From positions 50,327,631-50,391,630 of the forward strand of contig OX377206.1 in the NCBI GenBank assembly GCA_947396885.1: a stretch of DNA of 64,000 bases, given 5' to 3'. The stretch comes from Heligmosomoides polygyrus polygyrus (Eukaryota; Nematoda; Chromadorea; Rhabditida; Heligmosomidae). The position numbers and the translations under genes are program-made. Each line of letters starts with the position of its first letter. Position 1 is the first letter of the stretch. Under the pieces are notes generated by a model. It saw only the letters and a program-made list of their open reading frames with translations, ran no database searches and was not told where the DNA came from. This document shows, piece after piece, positions 58,404 to 64,000 of the stretch.

Positions 58404-59180
58404 ATGGCATGTTGGACAACTATAATAAAGCAATAAACTTAGTAGGAACACTCGTATAGTTGGAAGTTTTTGCTTAAATTTACTTTGCTAATATATACGC
58501 CCATATATAAGAGTAGATCTTATTGATATGCCGGTGAAGGGAATGTGACATTAGTTGATACGATTGTGAAATGGATAATTTTGATCGAATAAAATTACTA
58601 CATAGTGTGCCAATGCACCAAGAATTGAAGAATGAAATAAATACCGTAATGATAACACATATCATAATACGTATTCATGCAGATACCGTATAACAGATCA
58701 CGGCATGGTTACTTTATATAGGAAAACCTCTAAAACCGGTTGGCACAAGGAGGAGTACGTGAGGTAAGTGACTTTGGTAGTTCTAAATATTGACAATAAA
58801 TATTTAAAATGTAAAAAATGTGTATAAAAAATAAAACAAAAACAAAACAAAAATAAAACAAAAATGAAATAAAAATAAAACAAAAACAAAATAAAAACAG
58901 AAAATGACATATTCAAAAATATAAATAAAATAAAATAAAAATAGAAAAAAATTAATAATAATAATAATTAAAATTGAAATTAAAACATAAAAATTAAAAA
59001 TATAATAATAAAAATGGAAAATTATAACACCTCCTTCTTCACTGATGAGCCACCGAGGAGGTGTCATAATAAAAACGGTTTGTCTGAAGGGAGGTGGCGG
59101 AACAAACCATTGAGGTTTGATATTGTTTCTCCATAAATCTCAAGTATATTTAAAAGTCTCGCCTCACTCCATCGGACAGT
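58404..59180. repeat. AT-rich spacer with an A-rich simple repeat at 58,800-59,020
   Basis: 58,404-58,800 has nothing recognisable. From about 58,805 to 59,015 the + strand is an imperfect AAAAC/AAAAT repeat, giving long meaningless Phe- and Leu-rich frames on the reverse strand. From 59,020 the GC content rises toward the RTE fragment. Confidence 0.7.
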
Positions 59181-59189
59181 AGGGCTGTC

Positions 59190-59790
59190 TTCCCTGATTT
59201 CTCAGCCAGCATACAGAGCCTAGCTAACTACCTGTGCCGTACTCCAGTCAGAACAATAGCACTAAAAGGCCTCACGCCCTGACCCCGAAGAAGCCCCATC
59301 CCGACAGCGATGGGGAGAACGAGAACGGAGAGGCTGTTAAAATCTCAAGGCCTAACCAAGCAGCTCTAGTTGAAAAGGACTATGATGACGGTCTGTTTAT
59401 CCGACACTCGCACGCTTGCATCAAAAGCATTCATCGAGGACCTGATGATACGAATCAGGAAAATCAAGTACGACATCATCGGACAGACCGAGACGAGGAG
59501 ACATCAGTAACTATTCGCCGACTACAAGTCCTGATGAGAGCAGTTCCTCGGAACATGGGACATCAGGAAGTTGGCAGCATTGTGTCCTCGTCAACACGCA
59601 CTTGGCAATAAACCTCGATTGGAAAGAGCTTCTGACATGCCGAATCGGACGTCTGCGGCTGAAGCGAACTGGATACTTACCAGATTTAACTGTGTTCGCC
59701 ACGTACGCTCCAATATCTTTAAGAAAGAAGGATACACCTTCTACAAGGCCAGAGGTGTGCGTAATTATGATTTATAAATTACGGTGATTT
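59190..59790 (+). pseudogene. RTE-clade LINE 5' fragment (leader and endonuclease start)
   Basis: An open frame from 59,234 begins MPYSSQNNSTKRPHALTPKK and continues with an acidic, lysine-rich leader. Another frame reads TRTLASKAFIEDLMIRIRKI and KYDIIGQTETRRR (about 59,408-59,500), the N-terminal part of an EEP endonuclease with its catalytic ETR. A third reads LVNTHLAINLDWKELLTCRI, GRLRLKRTGYLPDLTVFATY and APIS (about 59,590-59,718). Similarity stops near 59,760. The endonuclease is broken by at least two frameshifts. It appears to be the 5' part of the lineage whose 3' part lies on the reverse strand at 43.5-44.9 kb. Confidence 0.78.
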
Positions 59791-60299
59791 TTGAAAAATT
59801 CTTTTAAGATTTACGACTTCCGACGTTTTGGGTTGAAAATCAAAAAATTTCGTGAACGTAATCTTTGATCACTAGACTTTCGTATATTGCGCGGCACACT
59901 GGGCACACTTTTACCTCATTTCCAACTTCAGACGCCTTCCGCAAACCTACTGTGTCTGCGCGTGCAGTACTTTACACATGGAGTACTTCACACTGTATTG
60001 CTTCTGTCAGCTTTGCAGGTATGCGCTCCAACTGGCTTGAGTTCTACGATTTATGCAACATTATATGACATTTATTCTTGTGTTGAACACTGCTGTGATT
60101 TTATGTAGTTTTTCTTATAATTGTAAGGTTATCTTATAAACAGGTCATTACTTTCTCCTCTAAAAGCCTGCTACCAATTTATGCACACGAGAAGGATGAA
60201 ACTACTTATTGGCCGTGGTGCATGAAAGCATCTGTTGGAGACCTGGGTAAAACAATTTCTCTGAGACCATCTATGAATCTCCAGTTCTGTAGCGATTTA
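59791..60299. other. No recognisable feature
   Basis: About 500 bp between the RTE fragment and the first glycoprotein remnant, AT-rich, with no supported coding, RNA or repeat signal. Confidence 0.4.
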
Positions 60300-60830
60300 A
60301 AATTTACGTCAAAGTCACGAATTCCTAGTGCAGAGTGGACAGCGCTGTTCTCCAAGGCGACTGCCCTCAAGGTGCAATGACTAATATCTCTTGCTTTACC
60401 GACGGAGAACCCATAATCGCCTCGATCCGTTGTGAGGACCAGTTCTTAACAGCACCATGTCACCGAAGGGATACACTTCGACTATCGTCTTCAGTTAAAC
60501 GACTGCATGCGCTCATGAAACATGCGAAGTTTTCGACAACAACAACGGTCGAGCTCACCGGTATCTTGCGATGGATACGAACAATTCATGGAGCAATGAC
60601 GACGATCTTGAACGGCTAGAGCAGTCTATACGATGAAATGGTCCTCCCCGATTTCTATCATATACTAGATGTTATGGTTTCGGGATACAAAACGTTCCTC
60701 ATCATTGCTGCCTGTTTATCGCTGCTGTTGTTGTAGGCTACCTAATGTTTTGGGCTTTCGTACTCGACCTTTGTACTCCTAGGCACAGCAAAAATCTTGC
60801 TAAAAATCCAATTCCAATCCAAAATCCAAT
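60300..60830 (+). pseudogene. Retroelement envelope-like glycoprotein remnant (phlebovirus G2-like), C-terminal part, forward copy
   Basis: A forward frame (about 60,308-60,619) encodes the end of a G2-type ectodomain: a cysteine-containing VLQGD-CPQGA region, SCFTDGEP and DQFLTAPCH. After a stop at 60,617-60,619 it continues with a hydrophobic membrane anchor (TFLIIAACLSLLLL, about 60,690-60,735). The same region occurs on the opposite strand at 62,345-62,720. Nematode BEL/Pao-type retroelements are known to carry envelope genes of phlebovirus-like origin; that origin is inferred here from the cysteine pattern and anchor. Only the C-terminal third is present, with internal stops, so it is non-functional. 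Confidence 0.65.
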
Positions 60831-61030
60831 CCAATAAAAATTCAATCATATTCAGAGCGATCTCAGTAATCCTCTGGATGTCACCGGCAAGCAAGATGTT
60901 CGAGGCCTGTGGAGGACCGGCACCCTCAAAGAAACTTCTCTAAAGCTTGAAGCACTGCACGTTCCGCATCTATCGCATGCTACTCCCTGCTATGGTAACT
61001 CTATGAGACGTATTTCTCTTCTTCACTATA
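60831..61030. other. Short unassigned spacer
   Basis: About 200 bp starting with an AATCCAATCC-type simple repeat (60,808-60,835). No feature recognised. Confidence 0.4.
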
Positions 61031-61039
61031 TTTCAGCTG

Positions 61040-62010
61040 TCATGGATCCAGCAAGTGCGTCGAGTGCGTGCGTACGAAATCCGCATTAGGCGGAAAAGGC
61101 AATAAAACACCAACTCAGCCAAAGAAGTCAACAACACCCGCTACCAAGACAACGACCAATACCGCTCCAGAGAAGCTTGCATCTTCGACGTCAAAGAATG
61201 TCTCCTTCTCGATCCCTGAGACTTCGCGAAAACGTTTGCGGGATATCACTTCCGAGGAGAGCAGCAGTGAGATGCCACCTAGCAAGAAGTCCTGTCCCTC
61301 CGAAACACTTTTCAAGAAGCTACTTCAACAAGGAGGCAAGGCGCTGTTTACAGCCAAAATGGACCAGTTCGCAGTCGCTATCGTATCGTCGAAAAAAGCG
61401 CTGGAACGTATGGAGAACTTTCAGCAAAAGTCAAAATGAACCACGGTCAGACGAAGAGCACGATGACGGAAATCCAGACGAACGTTGCTGACATGAGCTG
61501 CCTGCGATAATCAAGTCGGTGAATGAGAAGACATCGGACAATGCGAAGACGTTAGAAGTCCTGGAGACTCACAACGCACTCGGTGTACGTCTCGACGAAA
61601 TTCTGACACACCTCAGATTACGTGACGGGACGCCAGCGCTCCACGACATAAAGAAGATGTCGTCGTTCAACCTGGAGCTCATCATTATATGACTTGATGA
61701 TCTGGAAAAAAACACCGCGATTACGACGCCCTCCATCGTTCAGATCACGGACGATCTCACTACCCGAAGAAGTGACGACAACCGCGACTAACGATGCCAA
61801 GACGATGACTACAGATCAAGGGACGTGGACAGGGGACAGAGTCCGCTTCGAGAAAGCGTGATGACGAACGAACGCGAGAACTGATCGAGCATACGAAAAA
61901 GGAGGTCCGGGACGAAATCGTGAAGGTTAGCGCAGTAATCACAGAGGAATGGGGCAATAAGAACGTTACGGATGCAGCCGGCAAGCTCGCCAGCAACTGA
62001 AGAAAAGAAA
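61040..62010 (+). pseudogene. Charged coiled-coil retroelement-type remnant (ORF1- or Gag-like)
   Basis: An open frame at 61,068-61,439 encodes a basic, Thr/Lys/Ser-rich N-terminus (GGKGNKTPTQPKKS), a nuclear-signal-like SRKRLRD, an acidic TSEESSSE block and PSKKSCPSE, then KMDQFAVAIVSSKKALERME. Just upstream SKCVECVRTKS is cysteine-containing. Frame changes then give MTEIQTNVADMS, IKSVNEKTSDNAKTLEVLET, ALGVRLDEILTHL and finally RTRELIEHTKKEVRDEIVKV (about 61,876-61,930). The heptad-like charge pattern suggests a coiled coil. The composition is typical of retrotransposon ORF1 or Gag proteins, but I do not recognise the family. It sits between the two envelope-like remnants; whether it belongs with them is unclear. 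Confidence 0.45.
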
Positions 62011-62344
62011 TCAATCAATCTGCTTCAGTGCCCGTTAACCAAAGTCAACCAGGAGCGTTGCATTTTAGATTAATCTAGCTCCCTTAGCGTCATCAGCAAA
62101 AGTGTTACAGGCCTTCCAACGTGCAAAAAAACCATTTCTGCGTATGAAACCGAGGCAAGCGGCACTTTGCTATTGCATAATCTAGATGTTGACGCAAGTT
62201 GTGAAAATAATTTTGTTCCACTTATGAAAAGAGTATCCACAGAAGCATAACATGAGCCACCCTTCTCTTAGAGAATAGTAATAGCTGAGACAGGATGAAG
62301 TAAATATGAGGGTTCCGTATGCTTAGATTCAGCCATGCAAATAT
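62011..62344. other. No recognisable feature
   Basis: About 330 bp between the coiled-coil remnant and the downstream edge of the reverse-strand glycoprotein remnant. Nothing supported on either strand. Confidence 0.4.
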
Positions 62345-64000
62345 GATAGAAGTCGGAAAAAACCATTTCATCGTACAAACTGCTCTAGCCGTTGAAGAAC
62401 CTCTTCATTGTTCCATGAATTGTTCGTGTCCATCGCAACATATCGATGAGCCAGAACGTTGTTGTTGTCGATCCGCAGGAAACTTCGCATGTTTCATAAC
62501 GCGTGCAATCCTTTAAATGAAGACGATAGTCGAGGTCTATCCCTTGCAGTGACACGGTGCTGTTAAGAACTGGTCTTCAAAACGGTTAGAAGCGATTAGG
62601 GGTTTTCCGTCGGTGAAGCAAGAGATATTAGTTATTGCACCCTGAGGGCAGTTGCAGCATCCTTGGAGAACAGCGTTGTCCACTGTGCACTCGGAATCCG
62701 TGACTTTCATAACTGTGTGATCGAACTTACTGATAACCGTGTGATCGAACTTATCCTTCAAGTGAACTAGTAGTTCAGCTGTAACAATTGAAGGAACGGT
62801 TGCCGAGGTGGTTATTGGATCGCGCTCAGCTGCTCTGAAGGAAAGGCATGGTCGTCCGATCGGAATGTCGGTCACGTCTATGTCTTTGCAGTGGCACTTG
62901 ACATTAGATTCGGCTGGGTTACACAGACAGTTGCTGTTAACTGAGTGTGCCAGCCAATTTTTTCACAGATGAGCGTTGGCAAATTTCCTTGTTTCCATAG
63001 CGCCGCGATTTTCGATCCGTCAGCAATGGAAGTTGATGACAGTTCAAAGGTCGAGGGACACTGACTATTGAGTGCGACTGTCATGTTGACTATTCGAAAC
63101 GAGACAGTGGGCTTCAGCGACAGTACCATTTTCTTGAACGTCTAGCCGTATCCAGTGATCGTCGTGAATTCCACGTTGAACTTTTCATTCCGCTGATAGC
63201 ATTTGAAGGTCTTATAGATTCTTTCGCCTGCTGCTACATTGAGAATGTGGTAGAAGAGCATCCGCAGCTTAGGTAGAAACAGCCACATCTGGATCCTCCA
63301 CAGCTTTCTAGTACCTGGTAATACCTGGATATCCGTTTACTTGTTCCAGTTCACGAAGCATCGTTGATGTGTTGGCGCATCTTTTCTGCTGAACTGTCTC
63401 CCTTGAGAACAGCAGGTATTCTTGAATACGCGTCAATCGAAGTTGTTTCCACTGAAATTGAAGCTCCTTAGTCAGCGTTTCGTTGTAGAGTAGGCAAATA
63501 CACGCTTTTTTTAAAGCTGTTGAGTTTGATGAATTCCACCGCTACCAGTGTGTACTGCTTACTGCTTCAAACCGTTCGGAACAAATGACCTGTTGATGAA
63601 AAAGGTCGATATTTCGGCATGCATTTGCATTTACATTTGCGATGACCAAAAAGTATGCGATTGTTGCAGCGATGAGTGGTGCTTGAAGCAAAGAGTATAT
63701 GTTTCATTGACGTTGACGACTTCTGTTCTGTCAGTCCCTCGTAACAGCGCCACATAACAGTGGCGATGAATCGTAGCAGTTTTCCTAGAACCACAGGTAC
63801 ATAGCAGAAAAGGTAGATTGCCGCCATCGAGACAAGGCGCTGATCACTATGGCCGTGCGGGGTGAACATTCCGGTTTAAAAATGTTGGCCGTACAGAATC
63901 AACAGTGAACATTCTAGCAGAAGAAGTTTGATGGACAACGACGTCAAACGCTGGGAGGCAAGATCCATCGGAGTTTCCACTGGGCATGATACGGATGTGG
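62345..64000 (-). pseudogene. Retroelement envelope-like glycoprotein remnant (phlebovirus G2-like), reverse copy, runs off the window
   Basis: Reverse-strand translation in several frames gives, from the right edge inward: a hydrophobic segment (about 63,770-63,830), a second hydrophobic stretch followed by ACQNIDLF (about 63,630-63,690), which fits a signal or membrane segment before a G2-type ectodomain, a cysteine-rich SCGG...CGCF region (about 63,270-63,310), an open frame at 62,878-63,129, and another at 62,537-62,875 with the C-terminal cysteine region. Downstream similarity to the forward copy ends near 62,345, before the membrane anchor. At least four frameshifts or stops break it. 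The fold family is inferred from the cysteine pattern; upstream polymerase genes, if any, lie beyond 64,000. Confidence 0.65.

Noticed and set aside
58698..59067. Hydrophobic Phe/Leu-rich reverse-strand frames resembling membrane proteins
   Set aside because: They are translations of an A-rich simple repeat (58,805-59,015) and have no complexity.
1..64000. rRNA genes or bacterial-style operons
   Set aside because: No conserved rRNA segments and no closely packed intact genes were seen on either strand.

Overview
This window looks like repeat-dominated DNA from a nematode, most likely a clade V (strongylid or hookworm-like) species. That assignment rests on the retroelements: RTE-clade and CR1-like LINE fragments of types familiar from strongylid genomes, a Penelope-like reverse transcriptase fragment, and glycoprotein remnants of the phlebovirus-G2-like kind carried by nematode BEL/Pao retroelements. 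I see no intact cellular protein-coding gene, no rRNA, no CRISPR array and no prokaryotic gene organisation. Layout: positions 1 to about 35,740 are one continuous satellite array. Its basic monomer is 42 bp (14 codons). In most of the array four diverged monomers form a 167/168-bp higher-order unit, with 210-bp five-monomer variants. Larger tandem duplications (669, 712, 1,171, 1,548, 1,883, 1,926 and 2,067 bp) are laid over this. A second monomer family (family B) forms islands at 6.8-7.7 kb and 8.8-9.7 kb and a block at 27.6-31.7 kb, with 447/448- and 895-bp periods. A 460-bp unit repeats about 4.2 times, apparently without differences, at 31.98-33.91 kb. At about 35.74 kb the array flips orientation for roughly 300 bp and then ends. 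The flank from 36.0 to 64.0 kb is a graveyard of mobile elements. A CR1-like reverse transcriptase (36.3-40.5 kb) is split by a nested RTE element (37.05-39.45 kb). A head-to-head pair of tRNA-derived SINE-like elements lies at 41.0-41.6 kb, and a reverse-strand RTE fragment at 43.5-44.9 kb. A CR1-like ORF1/ORF2 start (45.3-46.8 kb) is interrupted by a 0.5-kb palindrome that carries two divergent tRNA-like genes and is flanked by a 14-bp direct repeat. A further CR1 copy lies at 49.3-50.9 kb, unclassified dispersed repeats at 50.95-52.8 kb, and another CR1 RT piece at 52.8-53.4 kb. A roughly 870-bp foldback element (53.63-54.50 kb) follows, then GTAT microsatellites, a Penelope-like RT remnant (57.3-58.0 kb), an AT-rich island (58.04-58.40 kb), an RTE 5' fragment (59.2-59.8 kb), two glycoprotein remnants in opposite orientation (60.3-60.8 kb on + and 62.3-64.0 kb on -), and a charged coiled-coil retroelement-type remnant between them. 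Functionally the window reads as heterochromatin: a possible centromeric or pericentromeric satellite edge beside nested, decayed transposons. The open reading frames in the first 36 kb follow from a repeat length divisible by three and are not annotated as genes. The most interesting structures are the 14-codon satellite with its orientation flip, the palindromic tRNA-carrying insertion, the RTE-in-CR1 nesting and the inverted glycoprotein pair. All assignments come from reading translations and sequence by eye; no database search was possible.
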